A DNA stretch of 40,005 bases, taken from NCBI GenBank assembly GCA_012719545.1, contig JAAYAD010000018.1:1-40005 (forward strand), written 5' to 3'. The notes beneath the pieces were generated by a model. That model saw nothing but the letters and a program-made list of their open reading frames with translations, did not search any database and was not told the origin of the DNA. This document shows, piece after piece, positions 25,389-34,067 of the stretch (its first letter is position 1; each line of letters begins with the position of its first letter). This stretch comes from Clostridiaceae bacterium (GTDB lineage: Bacteria > Bacillota > Clostridia > DSM-8532). The position numbers were made by a program, and so were the translations under genes.

Positions 25389-26951
25389 TTATATCTCTGG
25401 CTCATTCATTTTATCAAGTATTTCTTTTATTCTGCATTCACTGTTGACATCCGTAAGGATGGTAAGATAATCACCAGCTTTAATTATTGTGTCGCCTTTG
25501 GGTATAACGTTTCTTTCACCTTGTTTTATTCCAACCAGCAAGGACTTGCCAGGCCAATTTATATCTTTTACCTGTTTATCTGCAAATTCAGACCCGTGTT
25601 TCACAATAAGCTCAACTACTATTTTTTTGCTGCTTTCTTTTATATCCTCTTCATTTTCACTTGCAAGCAAATTTTCTAAAAGAGCTTCGTAAATTGGTTT
25701 GCTCTTAAGCAAATCAGCCACAATATAGGAAGTAACAACAACCACTGTTAACGAAAGCATGTGGATAAATGACCCTGTCATTTCCATTATGAGAACAATA
25801 CCTGTTATTGGTGCCCGAACTATTGCCGTGAAAAAACCTGCCATGGCAAGAATAATAAAATTATTGTAGAGTTCCTGCTCAACCCCCAGATAATTTATAG
25901 ATATACCTGCAAAAACAGCTCCTATCGTTGCTCCTAAAATAATTAATGGGAAAAAGATTCCACCCGGAGCTCCAGACCCAAAGCTTACCATCGAAAACAG
26001 AAATTTTATAAGAAAAATGGTAACCAAAAACATGATCCCATTTAGCAGAGTCAGTTCTTCTACTATCCTATGCCCTCCGCATAATACAACAGGAAATACC
26101 ATTCCAAACACTAATGCAAATATAAACGGGATAATAACTTTGGTTTTCTCATTTAAAAATTTAAGTTTACCATATAACTTCTTAGTTTGTATTAATACTA
26201 AATTATAAAGCGCTCCCAATACTCCAAGCAGTATTCCAAGTAAAATGAGCAGCCAGTATTGGTTTAAGGAGATTGCTTTTATTAATTCAAATTTGAAAAT
26301 TGGTGACATTCCAAATACTTGTTTTGAAACAAAATCAGCAGCCACCGCACCGGACATCATAGATAGCAATATTCCCGGTGAAAAGTACTTAAATATTTCT
26401 TCCAGTGCAAAAACAACGCCTGCCAATGGTGCATTAAAAGCTGCTGCCAACCCGGCGCTTGCGCCACTTGCCATTAGTATTTTTCTTTCCAATCTGTCTG
26501 TTCCAATCTTTTTTCCCAATCCCTCTGCCGCGCACGCTCCAAGTTGAATGGATGGGCCTTCTCTACCCAACGAAAGGCCTCCCAGGATGCAAATCGCACC
26601 TCCTATGAACTTGCAGCACAATGTATGTATCCAAGGCTTTCTGTTTCTGAAATGACCTTTTATTATGCCTGATAGTTGTGGTATACCACTTCCGGAAATC
26701 ATCTTGTTTTTCGAAACCAGGTATCCTGTTAAATACCCTGCCAAACATAATATTACAACTGCAATGGGAACTAATATAAGATTGTTCCTTAGAAAATCAT
26801 ACATTATAAAAGATATTTTCTCTGCATAGTTCAGAGTTATCCTGTAGAGAACTACGACTCCTCCCGCGACAACCCCAACAAGCAAACTTTTAAAAACAAT
26901 TAAAATCTTTTGGTAATAATTATCTGTCAGTGCATTATAGTTGTTATTCAT
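25389..26951 (-). CDS. ClC-family chloride/proton antiporter with C-terminal TrkA-C domain
   Basis: About 520 residues. The selectivity motifs are present: GSGIPQL, GREGPSIQLGA (gating glutamate), GSGAPGGIFFPL and the late KPIYEALL tyrosine. The internal proton glutamate position is LEEI, like the IEEM of the E. coli protein, so it should be an exchanger rather than a channel. After about residue 435 a TrkA-C (RCK-C) regulatory domain follows (GKSLLVGIKQGERNVIPKG). The start ATG at 26951 uses GGGGTG; the GTG at 26960 overlaps that site. It is a single gene on its strand. Confidence 0.93.
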   Translation of the reverse strand: MNNNYNALTDNYYQKILIVFKSLLVGVVAGGVVVLYRITLNYAEKISFIMYDFLRNNLILVPIAVVILCLAGYLTGYLVSKNKMISGSGIPQLSGIIKGHFRNRKPWIHTLCCKFIGGAICILGGLSLGREGPSIQLGACAAEGLGKKIGTDRLERKILMASGASAGLAAAFNAPLAGVVFALEEIFKYFSPGILLSMMSGAVAADFVSKQVFGMSPIFKFELIKAISLNQYWLLILLGILLGVLGALYNLVLIQTKKLYGKLKFLNEKTKVIIPFIFALVFGMVFPVVLCGGHRIVEELTLLNGIMFLVTIFLIKFLFSMVSFGSGAPGGIFFPLIILGATIGAVFAGISINYLGVEQELYNNFIILAMAGFFTAIVRAPITGIVLIMEMTGSFIHMLSLTVVVVTSYIVADLLKSKPIYEALLENLLASENEEDIKESSKKIVVELIVKHGSEFADKQVKDINWPGKSLLVGIKQGERNVIPKGDTIIKAGDYLTILTDVNSECRIKEILDKMNEPEI

Positions 26952-27368
26952 GGTTTTCACCCCAAATAAACATGTGATGCTTCCACGATACGACCATAAT
27001 AATATTTATTTATAAATGGATTTCTCCATAAAAAATTGACCATGAATGTGGTCAATCAACGCCATCGAATAGTATACCATAATGAACAATACCCGCTACC
27101 AATTTTTCTCATTATATTAAGTCCATTCAGCTTTAACTATTATCCCTTCTTCCCCGTAAATGAATAACTATTTTCAGTGAATCATAAATATAATAATTAT
27201 ATCATGTATTAACTTTTTCTCTTATCTAATCTACTTTCGAGTATAAATCATACAATTTAAAAATTTTTATATTTTACAATTATATTACAATTACAAAAAT
27301 ATACATCAATCCTTTTCAATTAATGCTATAACAATCCCCATGTCTTCGTAATTCTTAATGGTTTGCAT
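26952..27368. other. A/T-rich intergenic stretch between mvaK2 and the ClC gene
   Basis: About 415 bases, very A/T-rich. It holds one terminator-like hairpin (listed separately) and, directly after the mvaK2 amber codon, an in-frame run of 20 codons (27306-27368). No other gene was recognised. Confidence 0.4.
27029..27055 (-). terminator. Terminator-like hairpin upstream of the ClC gene
   Basis: On the minus strand TTGACCA-CATTCA-TGGTCAA, a perfect 7-bp stem, is followed by six T. It could end read-through from the mevalonate cluster, about 310 bases downstream of it, or act in the ClC leader. Confidence 0.6.
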
Positions 27369-28472
27369 CTATACAATTTGAGCAGCACCAAGCATAGAAC
27401 TTTGCAATTCCAAAGGTATAATGCCGGATTTCAGCCACTCCTGTTTCAAGTCTTCAATTTTCTCTTTATCAATTAAAAATGCAATTCCGCAATCTCCTCC
27501 ACCGGCACCTGAGAATTTTCCACTGCCATATTTCTCTGCAATCCGGCACAGCTCAATAATCTCTTTAGTCTCTAACTGCAGCCCTGTTATATCCTCAAGA
27601 TATTGCAGGGCAGTTCTGTTTTTATGAATTGCCTTAAGGATTCTTTCCCCACTGTTCAAATCACAGGCACGGATAAATTCCATAACTGCAGCTTTACTTT
27701 GCTCCAGAAATATCTCATATTCCTTTTTATTTTCCTTTTGAAAGGCTTCTATCTTATTTACCAAATGTGATGTTCTCACTGAATGTTTGGTCCAGCCAAC
27801 CATAAAACTGATCCTGGCAGGTAAGGTAATCCTGCTTATAGATAAACAGGGCCATGACATACTGACCAAATCATGCAGATTTAAATTGGTGACATTAAGT
27901 CTATGAGTCAGCCACTCCGCATCATATCTATAATAGCTTATCCATCCTCCATAAACGCTTGCTGCAATATCAGCACCCGAACCATTCCCCTGAGCTTTCA
28001 AATGCGCAATGCAGGATAGCTTAAAGAGCAGAAACTCCTCTTTTTCTATCTCAATTCCATGGTAAGCCAGTATGGCGCTTATTATTCCAACCACACAAGC
28101 CGCACTGGAACCAAGTCCATACTTCTGGCCTGATATTATATCTTTTAATTCATTTTGAATTTCAATATGGAAAGGGCTTACCCCAACTCCCTCTTCTCTT
28201 AAGTATTGGATAGCAACGGTAATAGCCGCTTTTATAAAAGAATGTTTTTTGTCATCAAGGCCGATGACATCTCCATTGGATTTAAGCATCCATTCGACCT
28301 TAGATATTTTAGATGAATCCGATATTTTAAACTTACTGCCTGTGCTGATTTTAACAGTAAGGTACCGATTGACTGCAGTAACTATTGCCGGATAACCACT
28401 TGATAATACTGCATATTCTCCTGCAATCATCAGCTTACCCGGTACCCTGATTATTAAGCTGCCATTTTTCAT
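27369..28472 (-). CDS. mvaK2: Phosphomevalonate kinase
   Basis: A 367-residue GHMP kinase that converts 5-phosphomevalonate to 5-diphosphomevalonate. It opens with VPGKLMIAGEYAVLSSGYPA, typical of bacterial phosphomevalonate kinases (GEYAVL rather than the GEHAVV of mevalonate kinase), has the ATP-binding GLGSSAACVVG (motif 2) and KFSGAGGGDCGIA (motif 3), and SGADIAASVYGG. The start ATG at 28472 follows AGAAGGAC; upstream in-frame codons have no such site. It is the last gene of the mevalonate cluster, 161 bases after the TctA-like gene. The stop is TAG, followed at once by an in-frame ATG and 20 codons. Confidence 0.93.
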   Translation of the reverse strand: MKNGSLIIRVPGKLMIAGEYAVLSSGYPAIVTAVNRYLTVKISTGSKFKISDSSKISKVEWMLKSNGDVIGLDDKKHSFIKAAITVAIQYLREEGVGVSPFHIEIQNELKDIISGQKYGLGSSAACVVGIISAILAYHGIEIEKEEFLLFKLSCIAHLKAQGNGSGADIAASVYGGWISYYRYDAEWLTHRLNVTNLNLHDLVSMSWPCLSISRITLPARISFMVGWTKHSVRTSHLVNKIEAFQKENKKEYEIFLEQSKAAVMEFIRACDLNSGERILKAIHKNRTALQYLEDITGLQLETKEIIELCRIAEKYGSGKFSGAGGGDCGIAFLIDKEKIEDLKQEWLKSGIIPLELQSSMLGAAQIV

Positions 28473-28494
28473 ACAATTGTCCTTCTGCATTTTC

Positions 28495-28517
28495 ACTTTA
28501 TGCAACGACTTTATGCA
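28495..28517. repeat. Tandem ACTTTATGCA repeat, 13-bp period, before mvaK2
   Basis: ACTTTATGCA occurs at 28495-28504 and 28508-28517, starting 22 bases upstream of the mvaK2 start. It is too short to classify; it may be chance or a small operator. Confidence 0.4.
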
Positions 28518-28633
28518 CCAATTAAATATTAAGCAGAACCGATTATGTTTATTAAAATTAGTTCTATATCTTTAGCCATGTATTATTTGTATTAAGCTAT
28601 ATAATTGAGGTCTAAATTTACAATACTTCTAAA

Positions 28634-29986
28634 CTACTTAAATACACTAACCAACCATGGAGCAGAATATAAAGTCATAAACAGCACTCCATAGTTAACA
28701 CCCAATCGGTGCAGAACTCCTGCTACCATACCAATAAGCATGACCCCTGCAATATTTACAAAGCCGCCATCAATGTATGCCAGTAATAAAACCAGACTTA
28801 AAAATAATCCTAAGATTGATTCATGAGGGATTTTTCTCATTACAAACAGACAGATACTTCTTGAGTATCTGACAGCAACAAAATAAGTAAAGATTGATGC
28901 CAGCCCTGCTCCTATGAGAGTTGCACCAATAAAGTCACCCATTGATAATACATGATGCATATTGTGTTCCATGTTAAATACCGGTTCAGCATTAAACAGG
29001 GGATTGCCAGGCCCAATGGCAACAGGAGACAAAGGAATCCCCAGAGCTATGAGCGGAATGAGGATTCCTGCAATATAAGTAGCCTGTGCCAATGCTTCCA
29101 TACAAGTTACAGCCATGGATGCCTTCTTAACCGGATCCTTGATTCTTCCTGCAAATAACTCTCCAAAAAAGATGGTCAATCCTACTGGACTTAGAATAAA
29201 TAAGATGCTACCCAACAAAGAAGCAGCCGCACTATATCCAATCTCTTTCTTTGTAAGAATTATAAACGGGTTTGGCAGCCCCTCCATATTATCTTGCGTT
29301 TTTAAGCCTATCTCTTTTATCTTGTCAGTTTTCATTTCCATTCTTTTTTCTTTGTTCAATAATTCAAATAAGCTTAAGATTGCAGGCCCAATAGTTATAG
29401 CAAGAAAAAATGAAGTAGATACATTAGCTCCCCGTTCTACATTCCCTATATCCCAGTATAAAGTTCTTAGTCCTTGAATCAGAAGAGCGAAAGGTAATAT
29501 AGAGGCAAGAGAAATCAAACGATTTTTACTCATGAGAGCCAGTAAAACTGCTCCCATAAAAAAGACCATATTCCCATAATCTTTTATTACATTGGCAACA
29601 GGAACCAAAGCATTAGCAAGCAGTAAACTTAAGGGAATCGAAACTAAATTTCCAATAATGGCACCTGAAGCTATCTTACGGATGGATACATCGGCTAAAC
29701 CTTCTTTTTTAAGTACCTGAGCATGTTCCACCATGGGTGTGGACATAACACCCGCAGGTATTCCTGCCACCGATACAGGCACTGCATCAATTAACTTGCT
29801 TGCTACAATGGCTGACATGAAAAATGTTAATACCACAACAGGCTCTAATCCTGTAAGGACCAGAATTAAGGTAATAGGCGCGATTGTAGCGGTTTCATCC
29901 GCTCCGGGTGTTGCTCCAATAATGGTATAAACAACTGCTGCAAAAGAAGCAGCTATAATCATTTGAATTAAAATTGATATATCCAT
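28634..29986 (-). CDS. TctA-family membrane carrier within the mevalonate cluster
   Basis: A 450-residue, very hydrophobic protein with about 11-12 predicted helices. The N-terminal IGATPGADETATIAPITLIL corresponds to the GxxPG-rich signature of TctA permeases of the tripartite tricarboxylate transporters, and the mirrored ALGIPLSPVAIGPGNPLF to their second signature. It is some 50 residues shorter than usual TctA. No TctC binding protein is nearby, but a small two-helix protein gene lies eight bases upstream in the TctB position. The setting, between mvaD and mvaK2 on one strand, points to a carboxylate of this pathway as cargo; mevalonate is an obvious candidate, by inference only. Confidence 0.78.
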   Translation of the reverse strand: MDISILIQMIIAASFAAVVYTIIGATPGADETATIAPITLILVLTGLEPVVVLTFFMSAIVASKLIDAVPVSVAGIPAGVMSTPMVEHAQVLKKEGLADVSIRKIASGAIIGNLVSIPLSLLLANALVPVANVIKDYGNMVFFMGAVLLALMSKNRLISLASILPFALLIQGLRTLYWDIGNVERGANVSTSFFLAITIGPAILSLFELLNKEKRMEMKTDKIKEIGLKTQDNMEGLPNPFIILTKKEIGYSAAASLLGSILFILSPVGLTIFFGELFAGRIKDPVKKASMAVTCMEALAQATYIAGILIPLIALGIPLSPVAIGPGNPLFNAEPVFNMEHNMHHVLSMGDFIGATLIGAGLASIFTYFVAVRYSRSICLFVMRKIPHESILGLFLSLVLLLAYIDGGFVNIAGVMLIGMVAGVLHRLGVNYGVLFMTLYSAPWLVSVFK

Positions 29987-29994
29987 TTTAACTC

Positions 29995-30243
29995 TTATTC
30001 TTGTTCAAATTTTCTTTTTGGCTCAATGATTAAACTCGAAACTATAAATCCTGCAATTGCCCCAACCAAGCCAAATAATAACGGTTTATAAGAATCATTG
30101 GGGGCAAGAAAATATCCGCTAAAGGTCGTAATAATACAAATGATTAGGGCTTTAATCAAATCGCTTATCTTTACAATGTCTCCCCAAATCTCAATGTAAT
30201 TTTTATCTTTCTCTTTTACATCCCTTGTTTCTTTTCTTAGCAT
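29995..30243 (-). CDS. Small two-helix membrane protein next to the TctA-like carrier
   Basis: An 82-residue protein with a charged N-terminus, then two hydrophobic helices (about 29-47 and 53-72) and a basic/acidic tail KRKFEQE. It lies eight bases before the TctA-like gene and 60 after mvaD, all on one strand. It may be a minimal TctB-like subunit, which has four helices in classical systems, but I see no family motif; the assignment rests on position. The ribosome-binding site before the ATG is weak. Confidence 0.6.
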   Translation of the reverse strand: MLRKETRDVKEKDKNYIEIWGDIVKISDLIKALIICIITTFSGYFLAPNDSYKPLLFGLVGAIAGFIVSSLIIEPKRKFEQE

Positions 30244-30303
30244 ATTAATATCTTTTGCTATACCCTGTTAAATTATTAAATTTGAATTATCCAGCCTTAT
30301 CCG

Positions 30304-31308
30304 TCAAACCAGATGTTCAGATAAATACCTTACTCCCTCTCCGGGGTTACAGGATATTACCTTTTGTACACTTCCAAGCTCCATGAGTGCCTGTTTTATT
30401 CTGGATTCATTCTCTGGCTGGCATAAAACTTTTACATTGGGACCTGCATCGATGGTAAAATAAGCAGGAAATCCATTTTGCCTAAGTTCTTGAACGCGAT
30501 TCATGACTTCCAGAGTACCACTTTCCAAATAAATAATGGGTGGTATTGCACCTAACATAGTTGCATGCATTTTCAAAGCAGTTCTTTCTACCACTTCTCC
30601 TAATGACACAAAATCTCTGTTCCTTATTGCTTTCTTTGCTTCTTCCAAATCCTCATTGACGGTAGAAAGCCACCCTTTATAAAAAGGTGACGTTTCTACG
30701 GTTCTTTTCATTCCGTCTCTGCTGGAAACTTTTTTCTGTCCAGATGCAACCATTACCGATAAAATTGTTATATTCCAGGCATTTTCATTGAGGATCTGAT
30801 AAGCATAAGAGTCTGAACCATCTTCCATGCTTCCCTTCTGCCATTCCACAAATCCACCATAGACAGATCTGCAGGCAGAACCGGATCCCTGTCTTGCAAT
30901 AATAGATAATTCTTTATGTGACAAATTAAGCCCCAAAGCCTTGGTGGCTGCAGCAGCCAGGGCTGCATAACCTGAAGCAGAAGAAGCAAATCCTGCTGCC
31001 GTAGGAACATGATTCTCTGTTATAACTTTAGCGTGTAAGTTTATACCTGATTTTTTTCTGATGATATCTAAAAAGGATGATATCTTTATTAGCTCTTCAT
31101 AGTTTCCCGGAGCCTGATCCCAGATAAGTTTATCTTCCGTAAGTGTATCCGTAAATTCTACCGTGGTTATGGTATAGAAATTATCAAGTGTAACGGAAAG
31201 GCTGCTGTTCATGGGTAAAATGAGTTTTTCGTCCCGTTTTCCCCAATACTTAATAAGTGCAATATTTGTATTTGCTTTGGCTGTTGCGATTAACCTGATG
31301 TGGCTCAC
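30304..31308 (-). CDS. mvaD: Diphosphomevalonate decarboxylase
   Basis: A 334-residue GHMP-family enzyme that makes isopentenyl diphosphate from diphosphomevalonate with ATP. Diagnostic motifs: NIALIKYWGKRDEKLILPMN, the P-loop PTAAGFASSASGYAAL, RQGSGSACRSVYGGFVEW, and YFTIDAGPNVKVL with the catalytic aspartate. Length is normal. It begins four bases after the mevalonate kinase stop, so the two are coupled. Confidence 0.96.
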   Translation of the reverse strand: MSHIRLIATAKANTNIALIKYWGKRDEKLILPMNSSLSVTLDNFYTITTVEFTDTLTEDKLIWDQAPGNYEELIKISSFLDIIRKKSGINLHAKVITENHVPTAAGFASSASGYAALAAAATKALGLNLSHKELSIIARQGSGSACRSVYGGFVEWQKGSMEDGSDSYAYQILNENAWNITILSVMVASGQKKVSSRDGMKRTVETSPFYKGWLSTVNEDLEEAKKAIRNRDFVSLGEVVERTALKMHATMLGAIPPIIYLESGTLEVMNRVQELRQNGFPAYFTIDAGPNVKVLCQPENESRIKQALMELGSVQKVISCNPGEGVRYLSEHLV

Positions 31309-31312
31309 CTTG

Positions 31313-32278
31313 TCACCCTTCCACAGTGATTGCCTCTTTTGAATCAGTGGAAAAATACCAGACTTTTCTGGCGCCTTCCTTTACCAGCGCTTTTCCAACC
31401 TTTTCTGCATGAGTCATGTCTTTAGTAAGAGCTATGATACATCCTCCCATGCCTCCACCTGTTAATTTTGCCCCCAAAGCCCCTGCTCTTATAGCCGCTT
31501 CTACCAGATGATCCAGCATGGAATTACTTACTTCCAGTTTCTTTAGATTTTCATGATTCCTTGTTAAAAGGCTTCCCAGCAATAAGGAATCCCCTGATAT
31601 AATAGCTTCCTTAGCTTTCCACACTATATCCTCGATTTCATCAATTATAGGATCTATAACATCCGGTCTTTGCTGTCTTAATTCCTTCACATGCTCCACA
31701 GCTGTCTTTGTATCTCCAACCTCTCCTGAATCTGCCGCAACTATATATAAAGGTTTGGGTGATGCTAAAAAAGAAGCCCCTTTAGTTTTCTGATAAAAAA
31801 TCGGTTTCTCATTTGCAGCTGCCATCATATCAATACCGCTGGGTTTTCCGTGAGCATAGTTTTCCCCTATTTCTACCAGACTATATAGCTGTTCTTCCGA
31901 TAAGGGTCTTTGATAAAAAGCAAAAATCCCCCTTACAATGGCAGTGGCCGCAGTTGCACTGGAGCCAAGGCCTCTTCCCATAGGAATCTCTGATTCAACC
32001 TCTATATGAATTCCTTCTTTAGGCTGATGGCATATTTCTAAAGATCGGTAAATAGTTTGGGCTAGCCCCATAAATTTATCTGGCATATCTTTCAGATTGC
32101 CTGTATAAACGTTTGAAGATACCCTTATTTCACCAATTTGCTCTGTGACTATGGCTCTTATTCTCAATGGAAAAGGCATGGCAATTGCCGGCTTATTATA
32201 AACCACAGCATGCTCTCCTACCAGGATTAGTTTTCCATGAGCCTCACCAACTGCTCTTTTTCTATCACTTACTTCCAT
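31313..32278 (-). CDS. mvaK1: Mevalonate kinase
   Basis: A 321-residue GHMP kinase that phosphorylates mevalonate at C5. Motifs: HGKLILVGEHAVVYNKPA, the ATP loop PMGRGLGSSAATATAIVRG, GKPSGIDMMAA, and KLTGGGMGGCIIAL. Length and order fit the archaeal/bacterial mevalonate kinases. Its start lies inside the end of idi (14-base overlap), with AGAGGA upstream, and mvaD follows at once. Confidence 0.96.
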   Translation of the reverse strand: MEVSDRKRAVGEAHGKLILVGEHAVVYNKPAIAMPFPLRIRAIVTEQIGEIRVSSNVYTGNLKDMPDKFMGLAQTIYRSLEICHQPKEGIHIEVESEIPMGRGLGSSATAATAIVRGIFAFYQRPLSEEQLYSLVEIGENYAHGKPSGIDMMAAANEKPIFYQKTKGASFLASPKPLYIVAADSGEVGDTKTAVEHVKELRQQRPDVIDPIIDEIEDIVWKAKEAIISGDSLLLGSLLTRNHENLKKLEVSNSMLDHLVEAAIRAGALGAKLTGGGMGGCIIALTKDMTHAEKVGKALVKEGARKVWYFSTDSKEAITVEG

Positions 32279-32813
32279 TATTTATCCTCTGAACCTGTTG
32301 AACTATTAACTGCATTTCTGGTTGCTTCATTAATATTTGAAACCAATAGGTGAAATCTTCCGTATTCTTGCTCATTTCCTTATTTAGTTTATCTAATGGA
32401 ACCCAACGGATTTCTTCAATTTCATCCTGGTTTGGAGATATGTTTCCATCATATTGACCTATAAATACATGATCTATTTCATGCTCAATAAGGCCATTAT
32501 CAAATTCAACCCGATACTTAAACTTGAAGACTTCTTTGCATTCACATACAACCCCAAGTTCTTCTTTTAGTCTTCTGGATACTGCATCATTTAAATTCTC
32601 TCCCTCTCTTTGGTGGCTGCAGCAGCTATTGGTCCAAAGCCCTGGTGAGTGATACTTAATTTCTGCTCTCTTTTGCAGCAGTACTTCACCCTTGGAATTA
32701 AAAATCAAAACGGAAAAAGCTCGATGCAGGACACCCTTTTTGTGTACCTCCAATTTTTCCATGTATCCTGTTTCTCTGTCTTTTTCATCTACGGTTAGAA
32801 TATATTCTGCCAT
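32265..32813 (-). CDS. idi: Isopentenyl-diphosphate isomerase, type I (Nudix fold)
   Basis: A 182-residue Mg/Zn-dependent enzyme that interconverts IPP and DMAPP. The catalytic residues are recognisable: Cys65 in WTNSCCSHQ and Glu112 in EHEIDHVF, matching C67 and E116 of the E. coli enzyme, with the Nudix-derived helix RRLKEELGV. Type I enzyme is less usual in Firmicutes, where the FMN-dependent type II (fni) is frequent. The start has AAGGAG at a good distance. It is the first clear gene of the mevalonate cluster. Confidence 0.95.
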   Translation of the reverse strand: MAEYILTVDEKDRETGYMEKLEVHKKGVLHRAFSVLIFNSKGEVLLQKRAEIKYHSPGLWTNSCCSHQREGENLNDAVSRRLKEELGVVCECKEVFKFKYRVEFDNGLIEHEIDHVFIGQYDGNISPNQDEIEEIRWVPLDKLNKEMSKNTEDFTYWFQILMKQPEMQLIVQQVQRINNGSK

Positions 32814-32873
32814 TTTATCTCCTTTTTACTTAAACCTTTTTCTTTATGAAACTTTGAATAACACTTGTCCTTT

Positions 32874-33122
32874 TCATTTTGCGCCATTTTCCTGGACATC
32901 ATGAAAAACATTATGTATAAGAATAAAACTTTCCATCCATAAAGGCTGTGTATATGCCGTAGAAAGGTGATAATCCTCAATAAGTAGATGACCTGTCACT
33001 ACACCCTCTTCCCTGATGAAAACCTGCATTTGAGCTCCTTTATACATACTTCCCATGTCACTTAATGTGAAAATACTTCCTTGCTTTAAATTAGGAATAT
33101 AAGGACTTATGCAAATGAACAA
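32874..33122 (-). CDS. Small ORF of unknown nature upstream of idi
   Basis: An open frame of 82 codons on the strand of the mevalonate cluster, 60 bases before idi. An internal ATG at 33029 has AAGGAG five bases upstream and would give a 51-residue protein starting MQVFIREEGVV. I recognise no family and the composition does not prove it is coding. The rest of the 32814-33172 gap holds no other feature that I can support. Confidence 0.3.
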   Translation of the reverse strand: MFICISPYIPNLKQGSIFTLSDMGSMYKGAQMQVFIREEGVVTGHLLIEDYHLSTAYTQPLWMESFILIHNVFHDVQENGAK

Positions 33123-33172
33123 ATACTACCTAGATTCAGTACATTTCTTCTTTAATACCGAATGTAAAACTG

Positions 33173-33640
33173 TTACTGTTGGGTTTCTGTCCTTTTCCTA
33201 ATATATGCCTTTATTGCTTTTATGTTAGGAGGGGAAATGTTTTCTGGCAAATTAGCTATCGGGAAAAATTTAAGGTCAGTAACTTCATCTTCTTGCATTT
33301 TTAATTCGCCTGAATAAGATTTGCATGTATACACAATATCAATATTTGATACTTCATCACCATTAGGATAAATATAGTGCATATCTTTTCCTGAAAAGAC
33401 ACCTAAGAGTTCCAGTTCATGGGCAATTAGCCCTGTTTCCTCGTATAACTCTCTTTTTGCTGCCTCCTCCACTTCTTCATCAAGTTCAACAGAACCCCCG
33501 GCATAGCCCCAGCAATTGTTATCTTTTCTTAACTGCAACAATATCTCACCTTGTTGGTTCTCAACAATAACAGAAGCGGCACATTGCAGTATAGGTGCAT
33601 GTCCAATTATTTTCCGTAAGCTTTTTATATATTCAGTCAT
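33173..33640 (-). CDS. Nudix hydrolase
   Basis: A 155-residue protein with a complete Nudix box, GSVELDEEVEEAAKRELYEETGL, split here as GSVELDEEVEEAAK plus RELYEETGL (GX5EX7REUXEEXGU). The N-terminal SLRKIIGHAPILQCAASVIV and the tail are usual for ADP-ribose- or nucleotide-type Nudix proteins of Firmicutes. It cleaves a nucleoside diphosphate linked to another group; the substrate is not given by the sequence. It precedes the mevalonate cluster on the same strand but is about 360 bases away, so it need not belong to it. Confidence 0.92.
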   Translation of the reverse strand: MTEYIKSLRKIIGHAPILQCAASVIVENQQGEILLQLRKDNNCWGYAGGSVELDEEVEEAAKRELYEETGLIAHELELLGVFSGKDMHYIYPNGDEVSNIDIVYTCKSYSGELKMQEDEVTDLKFFPIANLPENISPPNIKAIKAYIRKRTETQQ

Positions 33641-34067
33641 ACATTAACACTCCTTTTAATATGTGATTGAGTAGAGCATGTGTTTACCAATTCCCCCTTA
33701 AGGGCAATCCACCATTCACAACTGGCAAAAATAGGATACAGATTTTTTGAGCGTGTTTTTTCCACCATAAATAATATATGATATGCCATATACTCCCTCT
33801 GACCTCCAATCTTGAGAACCGGTTATCATAAAACAAACCTAAAATAAGCTGCTACTTTTATCTACCGTTTGCTTAATAGTTGCTTTTTCGTCTATGACAA
33901 TCTCTTTTATGCCAAGCTGCCTTACCACTCGTGGTTATTCACACTTTTATCTTCACTGCTATAATTTGAGATATAGACAATATGCGTAGTTAATGGAGAT
34001 GCTTTGCAGCAAGGGTTCCTGCAATAGCAGCCAGAGATTCTCTTTTCATAACATGCATTAACAGAAT
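33641..34067. other. Gene-free stretch between the Nudix gene and the broken 2H gene
   Basis: About 430 bases. On the minus strand a run of 29 codons near 33843-33929 (VVRQLGIKEIVIDEKATIKQ and on) reads like a gene remnant, but no family was recognised. On the plus strand TTCACA and TATAAT with 16-bp spacing (33938-33965) look like a promoter without a plus-strand gene in reach. Confidence 0.35.
33938..33965 (+). promoter_or_regulatory. Orphan promoter-like sequence
   Basis: TTCACA (33938-33943), 16 bp, TATAAT (33960-33965). It points to the 3' end of the oppositely oriented 2H-phosphoesterase gene, so any transcript would be antisense to it. It may be chance in A/T-rich DNA. Confidence 0.3.
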
